Source of the DNA: Zygnema cylindricum
Lineage: Eukaryota > Streptophyta > Zygnematophyceae > Zygnematales > Zygnemataceae
Direction: 5' to 3'
DNA length: 64,000 nt
NCBI GenBank assembly: GCA_037447655.1
Contig: JBBHKE010000100.1
Location: 108,954 to 172,953 of the forward strand
Each line of letters starts with the position of its first letter. Within the stretch, counting starts at the first letter, position 1. A model generated the notes under the pieces. That model saw only the letters and a program-made list of their open reading frames with translations, was not told where the DNA came from and ran no database searches. Both the position numbers and the translations under genes were made by a program. Shown piece after piece: positions 30,667 to 41,500 of this stretch.

Positions 30667-31630
30667 GGTTATGGGCCCACGCCCATGGCTACCCATTTTG
30701 GATGAATCAACCCTGCCCATATTTGATGGTTCTAAATATTACTATTGGAGGAGTATGATGGAGAGCTACTTCAAGTCGAGGAAGCTAATGGATGTGGTGG
30801 ACGGGACATGTGTTGAATCATCGGTTGGATGGGAGGAGAAGAACAATGAGTGTATGCTGATTATCAAGCTATCTTTGAATGAGGAATTTGTATTGACTTA
30901 CCTTGGTCTGGAAAGTACAGCTGAGTTATGGAAGTGCTTAGAATGTGGATATCAAAAGACTTCTGTGTATCACTGGATGAGTAGTGTCACAAAAATAGTT
31001 GAGTATAAGTATGATGGAGGTAGTATGATGAATTACTGAATTGGGTTACAAATATTGTTTGTAGAAAATGAGATTGCAGGTGGAAACTTTACAAATGCTC
31101 AAAAAGCTTTTCTGTTAATGAAAGGATTACCTAAGGAATATAGGTGTGCTTTAGATAGATTAAACCAGGTTGATAAAAATGATTGGAACTTACAATTAGC
31201 AATCAGGTGTGTTTTAGAAGAAGAGGCCAATAATGAGGCTCTAAAGATTAGGGGGAATTTTCAAGGTGTCAGATCACAGTTTCAAAGAAATAAGAGAAGT
31301 TGTAAGGTAGAAAATTGTTTTTATTGTAATGATGTAGGACATACTTTCAGGGTATGTCCTCTATATAAAAGTGCATGTCTCACAGGAAATTTCAGAGAAG
31401 GGTGGGACAACAACCGAGTTCAGCCCCCTATACAAAAGCAACAGAATGCATTTACTGATCCGAGGAAATATTGTGAAGATAAATGGGTTACACCTTCTTT
31501 CGAGAAATTTGTTTATTTGCCGACCGTCATTTTTGGAAATATGGAGAACAAGGACAGAGGGGGAAAAATAATTGTCACCGAAGATGGTGTGGATGAAAAG
31601 GAGACAGAAAAGGACGCGGTTTTTGATACC
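30641..31630 (+). pseudogene. gag: Element F gag, divergent copia Gag
   Basis: MAEKGYEQQVMGP starts in the LTR and crosses the PBS (30667-30680). DGSKYYYWRSMMESYFKSRK is the Gag YxxW region. The frame runs on with a single TGA at 31037-31039, then FLLMKGLPKEYRCALDRLNQ and a good zinc knuckle CFYCNDVGHTFRVC (C-X2-C-X4-H-X4-C). It is clearly a different lineage from gag of B-E. After about 31600 it is joined abruptly to integrase sequence of the C/D type near ataccatataactc. Confidence 0.8.
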
Positions 31631-33967
31631 ATATAACTCGGAACAAAATGGGGCAGCTGAGAGGCTGAATCGAACACTGGGAGAGTGCATGCAGTATGTT
31701 AGCCGACAAGAAAATAGGAAAGAGATTTTGGGCACAAGCAATGAACTATCTCAACTACATTAAGAATATAGTCCTTACCTCAGCTGTAAAGGGAGTGACA
31801 CTTTATGAGAGATGGGTTAGAAGGAAACGAGATATTTCACACCTTGAAGTATTCGGTAGCCAAGTTTACAGTCTTGACACGAATAGGAAAAACTGGAAAC
31901 TAGATGCTAAGGGAAAACCTGGATACTTTGTGGGATATGATGAGGATGTCAAGGGATATAGAGTCTATGACTTAGCAAAAAAAATATCATTTTGGTCAAA
32001 CACCTAGTCGTCATGGATGAAGGTAAGTCATTTGACCCTTTCAAATATACAAAGAAGATAAGAATCAGATTTGAGTCGGAGAGTGAGGAGAACTCGGTCG
32101 TTCCCGAAAAGGACATGAATGAAACCGTGATTGCAGATTCAAGGGGGATCCGAGATACAGCTGACTTACCGAAAATCTCACATTCTCCTATGGACTTCGA
32201 GGAGATAGAAGAAGTGGGACCAGAACCGGCTCCCATGGACAGGGGAGCCGATGAGATAGTGAGGAGAAATCCAAGACTTCCATCAATTCCAGCTTCGGAG
32301 TTTGAGGGAGGAAGAAGGAGCAGCAAAAGGATACAGGAAAAACAGGCTGCTCATAAGGTAACTAAGCTATCTCACCCGGATGAGCCTCAGTCTTACTCGG
32401 AGGCAATAAATATTCTTGAGAAAGAAAGGTGGATTAGAGCCATAAGTGATGAAATGGCTTCGATTATGGATACAAATACTTGGGAGCTAACGGATTGTCC
32501 TCCAGACAGAAAACGTATAGGATGTAAATGGGTATTTAAACTAAAATTGAACCAAGATAATACCATTGAGAGATATAAGGCTTGATTGGTAGCGAAAGGG
32601 TTTACCCAAAAGGAGGGGATTGATTATGAGGAGACCTTTGCTCCAGTTGTTCGGTTCCCATCAGTAAGGATTCTCCTTAGTCCGGCAACAGCGGAAGAGA
32701 TGGAAATACACCAGATGGACATTAAGACTGCTTTTCTTAATGGTGAGTTAGAGGAAGAAATTTTCATGAGGCAACAAGAGGAGTTCGTGGAGGCAGGAGA
32801 AAAGAGCAAAGTCTGCAAGCTCATAAAGTCTCTGTATGGACTAAAGCAGGCTCCCTGACAGTGGAATAACAAACTAGATGAGTTTCTCACCGGTCTGGGA
32901 TATATCCGGATCAGCTCTGACCATTCTATCTATATGTTTGAAGATGAGAATGGTGTCATTTTTATTGCAATTTATGTGGATGATCTGCTTCTGCTCAGTA
33001 AGTCCTTGGAAAAAATAAATAGGCTAAAGAAATATCTTAGAGGGAGATTTGATATGAAGGATTTAGGTGAGGCAAAATACATTTTGGGAATCCAAATAGA
33101 GAGGGATAGGGGGAAAAGAGTTATCAGACTTTCTCAGAAAGAAAGAATAGGTAATATGCTTGAAAAATTCCATATGGAAAACGCTAACAGTTGTACCATT
33201 CCCATGGACTTGAAAAAAGTAAGTGATGGGAGTGTAGAAGGAGGAGTGGTGATCCTAGATGATCATATGAGTCCAGAGGAGAGAGAGTTTATGAAGTCTA
33301 TCCCTTATAGACAAGACGTTGGAAGTTTGATCTATTTTATGAACTGTACTAGGCCGGATATAGCTGCAGCTGTTGGAGTACTCAGTATGAGTCATAATGA
33401 TCTTAGGAAGAGAGATTGAGAGGCAACCAAGAGAGTCATGAGATATCTGGTGGGAACCAGAGAGTTATGATTGCATTTGGGAGGGGAGCACACTGACATC
33501 ACTACTTGGAGTGATGCCTGTTATGGGGACGCACCTATGAGGAGATGCACTTTTGGGTATGTGTTGTATGTGGGGGAAGGTGCTTGCTGTTGGAGCAGTA
33601 AGCAACAAAAGGTGGTTGCTCAGTCCACTATGGAGGCTGAGTACATGGCCTCGTGTTGTGCTGTGAAAGGGTTAATGTGGGTCAAGTCTTTATTGCAAGA
33701 ACTGGGGTATATGAACAAGGAGGTGCATGAAGTGTTTTGTGATAACCAAGCTACCATCGCAATTGGAGCTAATCGAAAGCATCATTTTAAAGCTAAGCAT
33801 ATGGACATAAGGTTGAGTTTTGTGAGAGAAAATGTTGAGAATAAGATTGTGAATCTTGTACATAAATCAGATGAGGACATGGTGGCTGATATGATGACAA
33901 AACCGGTACCTTTTCCTAAGTTAAAATATTGTAGAGAAAAGTGTGGACTAAAGTTAAAATTGGACTA
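31631..33967 (+). pseudogene. pol: Element X pol: integrase end, RT and RNaseH
   Basis: Starts at the integrase Glu motif and continues with FWAQAMNYLNYIKN and YFVGYDEDVKGYRVYD. A lost base in the A-run near 31980 shifts the frame. RT has GCKWVFKLKLN, TGA at 32583-32585 (YKA-stop), MDIKTAFLNGELEEEI, TGA at 32856-32858 and YVDDLLLL. RNaseH contains TTWSDACYGDAP and QSTMEAEYMA, with two Trp-to-TGA stops (33417, 33468). The block 31631-32993 is about 98.5% identical to 50352-51714, including shared frameshift and stops; after 32993 similarity drops. Confidence 0.85.
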
Positions 33968-35054
33968 GAAAATAAGGGGAGTGTTGAAATAATTATTTTA
34001 ATAGGGTATTTTCTAGGTCTAAATAATTTGCTACAAATAGGAAAAGCAAAAGGCAAACAGTCTGCCTCCACCTCCTCTCTCTACCCACCATACTTGTCTT
34101 AGTCACTGAGGGATAGAGAAGGTGGCTGAGCCATGGCTGTTCTAGCTTAAGCAGACAGGACTAGAGAGTGACTTATGTCACTCTCAACAAAAGGTTGAGT
34201 CCGGCAGGACTCAAACCTCTAACCAGCAGAGCGCGGCGTAGCCGTTAGCTCTAACCAGTCTGTCATTGAAGTCCGTTAGGGTACATTTGGTTTGATAAAT
34301 ATTTAAACACTATTGAGACCATGAATTTGATTAACGGAAAGACAAAATAAAGAACATAAAACCTACTGTTATATATAGTGAGAAACATTATCTCGCACGA
34401 AACAAATGATTCAGACATTTGTTTCGACGGCCACAATTCAATGTCAAATTCAATCCGACGGCGTATATCTCTGCCGCACAAGTATTTATAACGGCTAAGA
34501 TTGCATTTGGCGTATAATCCAACGGCGCACATCATCGTCGAAATCTCGGAGTGGCCACTTTGGCGTTTTGTGACGTGGCATGACCTAGAGCCACGTGGAG
34601 TGATGACATTCGGTCATAGGAATTCCGAGGAACGTACGGACGAGGGACAAGCGGACACGCGTCCGCTTAATAGCCTTGTCGTACATAGGCCGTACAAAAG
34701 GTACACCGGCAGTAGTACTTTTTGGTACGGTACACTAATCTGATTGGTCCGTACTTCAGTAGATAGAAGTTATAAGAGAGAATTAGGACTTAGAAAATTT
34801 TGGTAGGTAGTCACCTCTCCCTTTGAGAGTTTGTACAAATTGGCATTTTTACTGCCTCATAACTTATCCTCTAGTTGGGCATTTTCAGAGATTCTTTTTC
34901 TTACAAACTCACGGGGGTCCAAGCTGCACATGGGTGCAGTCAAAATGTTTGTTTGTCTGCTTGGGTAGCTGTGGTTGCCATTAAAAGTGGGTTAGTTAAT
35001 AACTATCTAGAGGCTTCTTGTATTCTAAAGTCCAATGGAGGACACTGAATTTCA
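33968..35054 (+). repeat. Polypurine tract and hybrid X/D-type 3' LTR
   Basis: The PPT aaaataaggggag (to 33981) precedes TGTTGAAATAATTATTTTAA. Up to 34474 the LTR is its own type, with a clear tRNA-like module. From 34475 to its end (actgaatttca, 35054) it is virtually identical to the 3' LTR of element D (53165-53744). The switch lies inside the LTR, so this LTR is a recombinant. Confidence 0.8.
34195..34263 (-). other. tRNA-like module in LTR X
   Basis: On the minus strand: CAGACTGGTTAGAGC (D-arm-like), then AACGGCTACGCCGC with a short CGGC/GCCG stem in the anticodon-arm position, then AGAGGTTTGAGTCCTGCCGG (T-arm-like; B-box GGTTTGAGTCC). The order matches a tRNA but no complete acceptor stem is seen. 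Confidence 0.5.
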
Positions 35055-35537
35055 TACGACACAATAATTTGATTGGTGCCGTACGTCAGTAGATAGAGTT
35101 TTAGAGAGAGAAAGGACTTACAAAATTTAGTAGGTATTAGCCTCTCTCCGAGAGAGCTCCTCTACAAAAAAGTCATCTTTGACCATTCATATCAATCAAT
35201 TTACTTGACCATTTTTAGTGATTTTTTTTGCTGCGGACTCTAGGGAGTCAAGCTACACATGGCTGTAGTCGGTCAAAGTGTTTGCTTGCTAGGGTGGCTG
35301 TATTTCTAAGGGAAAGTCAAAGTGGGGAATGTTATCCAACAGTCATATTATAACTTTGCATTCTGTGGTGGAACTCAGCACACACAAAGTCTTATTTCAC
35401 AAGGGTGAAGCTATAATGGGTTTTTGATAGTCAAGGGGTCTGTCATTTAGGTTTATATTAACTTGGAGTCGGCACTATCTAGATTAGCTTCTTTTGGATC
35501 TGCAATGTTTGTGGGCAATGGAGCACACTGAGTTTCA
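35055..35537 (+). repeat. 3' part of the 5' LTR of element E, left copy
   Basis: Starts tacgacacaataatttgatt, which is the second half of an E LTR that in the right copy was split by insertion of element D. In this left copy it abuts the hybrid X/D LTR in the same way. Ends gagtttca before the PBS ggttatgggcccacc (35538-35552). Confidence 0.85.
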
Positions 35538-37419
35538 GGTTATGGGCCCACCATCTAGGGTGCCTATGTTCGATGGAACACATTTCACTTATTAGGAGTT
35601 TACTATGGAGGGATTGCTTTTCGAGAAGCACTTATGGGGAATTTTTTCGGGACAAGTGAGATGTCCGCCACTTGGCTTTGGAGGAGCTTACTTTGGAGAA
35701 TCATCTGAGGCTGCCCAGAATATCAACCGGATTTTAGATGCAACGAAAAGAGAAGGGAAAAACCTTTCCGTGGATGGGGAAATAGGGGAGAAGGAAAAAG
35801 GGACACCTATGGTGAGGGGAGTTAGGCTCTCAACTATGGTACCACTTGTAGGGATTAAAACTGAAGAAAATGACAGAAAAATATGGGAATACAAAAATAC
35901 TATAGCAAAACATCTCATACTTAGATATTTGTCTAAATCCATAGCCATCACTCTTTTAAGTCTAACAAAGTCTTCAGAGATATGGGAAACACTAATTTAG
36001 ATTTATAAGAGTGAGACTATTCAGAGGCAGCAGTTAGTAAAACAGGAAATACAGGCCTATGTTTATAAATGCGGTAACATGATAAAGTTTTGCAATGATA
36101 TTGTTGTATCATATGTTGAGCTTGCTAGTGCGGGATATGTAGAATTTGAGGAGAGAAGGATTAATACACTACTCATGAAACTCCCAGATGAGTACAAAAA
36201 TATCATTTGTCGTATGCAGGCAATTGATTGCTCCTCATGGACTTGGAGCTTTACCATGGGGATAATTCTTGTGAGGGAAAAAACCTTGGAGCTTCGTAAA
36301 GGAAGTGACAGGGTGAATGCATTTACAGCCGGTGGTGATTGGCGGAAGCGTGATGAGAGGAACGGTGGTGATGAGCGAAAGCGTGATGAGAGGAAGAAAG
36401 ATAAAGGTAAACCTTATCGGAACTTTGATAGAAAGAGAGGGAGAAGAAAAAAAACGGGAGCTTTGAAATAAAGGGTTTGCTTCTTTTGTAGGGAACCAGG
36501 TCATTATATGGAGGAATGCCCTTGTTTGGAAAAACTTAGAAGTTAGATTGTGGATGAGGAGGACGAAGGGGAAAAGGAGAAAGAGGATGAAGATATGTTG
36601 GAGTTTCTCCCCATCGGTAGTATGGGGAAGAGAGAAAAGCACACAAAAATTCCACGGAAGCATCGGTGTGCTTTTGGAGGTTTAAGGGAAGTAAAGAGAG
36701 AGGAGATACTTGAGGGAGTTCAAAAATTTGAGGATAATTTCATAGATATTTTGGAAACAGAAAACTGGTTGGAAAGGGAGACTTCAACGGATTCCGAGGG
36801 AAGGGAAAAAGTGAAACTAGAAGGGGTTTTAAAGGATAGGGGAGAAGAGGAATATTTAATGAAAGGTATAGGGGAGGAGAAATATTTATTGGGAATAAAT
36901 TTCGAAAGTGAGAGTGGAAAGAAATCCATGGGAGAGAGTGAGGAAAGGTCAAAAAATGGGGTAACTATGATGGATAGAAATATAAGTGCGGAAGATGTGC
37001 TTTTTACGAGGAACTTAGTGGGGACTCTTGATTTAAGGATAAATTTGGGGGTTAATGGTTTTGACATCACTAACAGGAGTGATGCCATCTATGAAGGTGT
37101 TCTTGTAAAAGGGTAAGCATCTGGGCGTATGTTGCAGATTGGAGATGGGGCTGGTTGTTTGGATTGCAAGAGGGAAATCAGTTTGTGTGTGGATGGAAAA
37201 CTGATGAGGTGGATAAAATCTTTGCTCGGAGTTATGAAAGTTGGGATGCTTGATAAAATATGTGATCAGCAAGATGGAATGTTTATTTCAGCTCATCTAA
37301 TGGACCTTTTAAAATATGAGGGTATTGTCTTAAAGGTTTATAAAAGGAAAAGGAAAAGAAAAAGGAAAAAGGGGAGGGGGTATTTTGGTTTTTATGTGTG
37401 GGAGTTGAAAGGAACATAG
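35518..37419 (+). pseudogene. gag: Element E Gag-RNaseH fusion ORF, left copy
   Basis: One frame of about 634 codons from the in-LTR ATG (MEHTEFQVMGPPSRVPMFDG) to TAG has no frameshift, only stops at 35593 (codon 26), 35998, 36469, 36544 and 37114. Gag core: KHLILRYLSKSIAIT and LLMKLPDEYKNIICRM; a basic repeat (KRDERNGGDERKRDERKK); zinc knuckle CFFCREPGHYMEEC; acidic linker; IPRKHRCAFGGL. Then only scraps of pol remain: GIGEEKYLLGI (RT end), LVGTLDLRINLGVNGFDITN and RSDAIYEGV (RNaseH start), QDGMFISAHLMDLL (RNaseH end). It finishes in a KRKRKRKRKKGR tail. Protease, integrase and RT core with YVDD are absent, so the element is non-autonomous. Confidence 0.75.
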
Positions 37420-37437
37420 ACTAGAAAATAAGGGGAG

Positions 37438-38568
37438 TGTTGATATTTGTGTATTTCTAGGTCTATAATATGATAGAAAAAAGACATAGGCAGCCTCTAA
37501 CTCCCCTCTCCAAGCTCCCACACTTGTTGTAGTCACTGAAGGCTGGATAAGGAGCTAAAGCCATGGCTGCCTAAACTCTCTAGAGAAGACAGGGGGTAAG
37601 TTAGGTAGACTTACCAAAAAGTACTTAACGGACCCCGGAATTGATACCGGTACCTGCCATCCGTCAAGATAACCGCAGCCGTTAGCTTTAACTGTGAAGT
37701 CTGACTAGTGGTACGATGTAAAGTGTTTGATAAATATTTAAATATTAACACGTAGACTAATTCGTTTAGCGGGAATAAATACTTAGTGCATAAATAGAGT
37801 TTAACTTAAAACGGAGTACGATAAGGTTATGAAACGGATACCGCGCATTTGTTTCGAACGCGAAACAAATACCGGCACGTATTTATGACGACTACAATCA
37901 AAACCTGGTTTCGATCGCAGGGCCGGAAAGGATGCCGAGAGCGCGGAAGAAGATTTTGGCGGTTTGCGGTCATTGCCACATAGGATGACACGTGGCAAAA
38001 TGACATTGGATCGCGGCATCTCCGGGGATTACGTGAACGAATCTGGAGATGACATGTGTCGACATTTTGGCCATGTCGTACAATGGCCGTACAGAAAGTA
38101 CACCGACACCTATACTTTTCTATACGACATAGTAATTTTATTGGTTCCGTATGTCAGTAGATAGAGTTTTAAAGAGAGATAGGACTTAGAAAATTTAGTA
38201 GGTAGCAGCCTCTCTCCAAGAGAGCTTCGTATAAAAAGGTCATCTTTGACCATTCATCTATATCAATTTACTTGACCATTTTCAGTGATTCTTTTTGCTC
38301 CGGACTCAGGGGAGTCCAGGCTACACAGCATTATAATCAGTCAAAGTGTTTGCTTGCAAGGGTGGCTGCATTTCTGAGGGAAAGTCAAAGTGGGGAATTT
38401 TATCCAACAGTCATATTCTAACTTTGCATTTTGTGGTGGAACTGAGCACACAGAAAGTCTTAATTCACAGGGGTGAAGCTATAATGGGTTTTTGATTGTC
38501 AAGGGTTCAATCTTTTGGGTTTATATCAACTTAAAGTCGGCAATATGCAGATTAGCTTCTTTTGGATC
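37438..38568 (+). repeat. 3' LTR of element E, left copy, truncated
   Basis: Starts TGTTGATATTTGTG after an aaaataaggggag tract. It has one CACGTG G-box, TATAAAAAGG at 38230, the GGTCATCTTTGACC palindrome and gattctttttgctcc. It stops at tttggatc (38568), 37 bases short of the end of the right copy, and continues as satellite. Confidence 0.88.
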
Positions 38569-41500
38569 AACATTTTGCGTAAATTAGGTAACAATTCGTG
38601 TTAGCGCTAACAGTTTGTGTAAGTTAGATAACAATTCCTGTTATCGCTAACTGTTTGTGTAAGTTAGGTAACAATTCCTGTTAGCGCTAACAGTTTGTGT
38701 AATTGGATAACAATTCCTGTTAGCGCTAAAAGTTTGTGTAAGTTGGATAACAATTCCTGTTAGCCTTAACAGTTTATAAAAGTCAGATAACAATTCCTGT
38801 TAGCGCTAACAGTTTGTGTAATTTGGATAACAATTCTTGTTAGCGCTAACAGTTTGTGTAATCTATATAACAATTCTTGTTAGCGCTAACAGTTTGTGTA
38901 AGTTGGATAACAATTCCTGTTAGCCCTAACAGTTTATAAAAGTCAGATAACAATTCCTGTTAGCGCTAACAGTTTGTGTAATTTAGATAACAATTCCTAT
39001 AAGGGCTAACAGTTTGTGTAAGTAAGGTAACAATTCCTGTTAGCGCTAATAATTTGTGTAACTTAGATAACAACTCTTGTTATCGCTAACAGTTTGCCTA
39101 ATTCAAATAACAATTTTTGTTATCGCTAACAGTTTGCGTAAATCAGGTAACAATTATTGTTAGCGCTAACAGTTTATGTCATTTAGATAACAATTCGTGT
39201 TACCGCTAACAGTTTGTGCAAGTTGGATAACAATTCCTGTTAGCGCTAAAAAATTGTGTAAGTTGGATAACAATTCCTGTTAGAGCTAACATTTTGTGTA
39301 ATTTAGATAACAATTTATGTTAGCGTAAGAGTTTGTGTAAGTTAGGTAACAATGTCTGTTAGCGCTAACAATTTGTGTAAGTTAGATAAAAGTTCCTGTT
39401 AGCTCTAACAGTTTGCGTAAATTAGGTAACAATTTATGTTAGCGCTAACAGTTTGTGTAATTTAAATAACAATTGCCGTTAAAGCTAATAAGTTGTGTCA
39501 GTTAGGTAACAATTCTTGTTAGCGCTAACAGTTTGTGTAATTTAGATAACAATTCTTGTTATCGCTAACAGTTTCAGTAATTTAGATAACAATTTCTGTA
39601 AGCGCTAACAGTTTGTGTAAGTTAGGTAACATTTCCTGTAAGCGCTAAAAGTTTGTGTAAGTTAGGTAACAATTCATGTTAGCGCTAACAGTTTGTGTAA
39701 GTTAGATAACAAAATCCTGTTATCGCTAACAGTTTGTGTAAGTTATGTAACAATTCCATTTAGCGCTAACAGTTTGTGTAAGTTGGATAAAAATTCCTGT
39801 TATCGCTAACAGTTTGGGTAATTTAGATAACAATTCCTGTTAGCGCTAACAGTGTGTGTAAGTAAGGTAACATTTCCTTTAAGCACTAAAAGTTTGTGTA
39901 AGTTAGGTAACAATTCTTGTTATCGCTAACAATTTGCGTAAAATAGGTAACAATTCATGTTAGCGCTAACAGTTTGTGTAAGTTAGATAACAAATCTTGT
40001 TATCGCTAACAGTTGTGTAAGTTAGTTAACAATTCCATTTAGCGCTAATAGTTTGTGTAAGTTAGGTAACAATTCCTATTAGCTCTAACAATTGGTGTAA
40101 TGTAGATAACAATTCTTGTTATCGCTAACATTTGGCGTAAATTAGGTAACAATTCGTGTTAACACTAACAGTTTGTGTAAGTTGGATAACAATTCTTGTT
40201 AGCCCTAACAGTTTATATAAGTCAGATAACCATTCCTGTTAACGCTAACAGTTTGTGTAAGTGAATTGTTAACGCTAACAGTTTGTGTAAGTTAGGTAAC
40301 AATTCCTGTTAACTCTAACAGTTTGTGTAATTTAGATAACAATTCTTGTTATCACTAACATTTTGCGTAAATTAGGTAACAATTTGTGTTAGCGCTAACA
40401 ATTTGTGTAAGTTGGATAAAAATTCCTGTTAGCCATAACAGTTATATAAGTCAGATAACAATTCGTGTTAGCACTAACAGTTTGTGTAAGTTAGATAACA
40501 ATTCCTGTTAGCGCTAAAAGTTTTTGTTCGTTATATTATATATCCAGTTAGCGCAAACAGTTTGTGTAAGTTGGATAACAATTCCTGTTATCGCCAACAA
40601 TTTGTGTAAGTTAGGTAACAATTCCTGTTAGCGCTAACAGTTTGTATAAGTTGGATAACAATTCATGTTTGCGCAAACAGTTTGTGTAAGTTAGATTAGT
40701 TATTATTTCAGCGCTAACAGATTGTGTAATTTTGATAAAAATTGGTGTTAGAGCTAATAGTTTTTGTCAGTTATCTAACAATTCTTGTTAGCGCTAACAG
40801 TTTGTGTAATTTAGATAACAATTCTTGTTATAGCTAACAGTTTGTGTAAGTTAGGTAACATTTCCTGTAAGCGCTCTAAGTTTGTTTAAGTTAGGTAACA
40901 ATTCCTGTTAGCGCTAACAGTTTGCGTAAATTAGGTAACAATTCATGTTAGCACTAACAGTTTGTGTACGTTAGATAACAAATCCTGTTATCGCTAACAG
41001 TTTGTGTAATTTAGATAACAATTCCTATTAGCGCTAACAATTTGTGTAAGTTTGATATCAATTCTTTTTAGCGCTAACAATTTGTGTAATTTATATATCG
41101 ATTCTTGTAAATGCTAACATTTTTTGTAAGTTAGATAACAATTCTTGTTAGCGGTAATAGTTTATGTAAGTTAGGTAACATTTCCTGTTAGCGCTAACTG
41201 TTTGTGTAATTTGGATAACAATTTTGTAAGCCCTAACACTTTGTGTAAATTAGGTAACAATTCTTGTTAGCGCTAATAATTTGTGTAACTTAGATAACAA
41301 TACTTGTTTTCGCTAACATTTTGCGTAGATAAGGTAACAATTCTTATTAGCGCTAACAGTTTGTGTAAGTTAGATAACAATTCCAGTTATCGCTAACAGT
41401 TTGTGTAAGTTTGGTAACAATTCATGTTAGCGCTAATAATTTGTGTAACTTAGATAACAATACTTGTCATCGCTAACATTTTGCGTAGATTAGGTCACAA

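Larger units (their letters stand above)
34475..38568 (+). repeat. 4.09-kb segment duplicated at 53165-57259
   Basis: In the lines compared by eye the two copies differ by a single G (two G at 36072, three at 54763). The segment begins inside an LTR and ends 37 bases short of the E 3' LTR end, where it is fused to satellite. The right-hand copy is bounded by a perfect target duplication, so the left copy looks derived, or is an assembly artefact. Confidence 0.9.

Noticed and set aside
36720-37088. Minus-strand ORFs opposite the E coding region (also 55411-55779)
   Set aside because: Ser/Pro/Leu-rich shadow of the acidic, Glu/Lys-rich plus-strand frame, with no recognisable domain.
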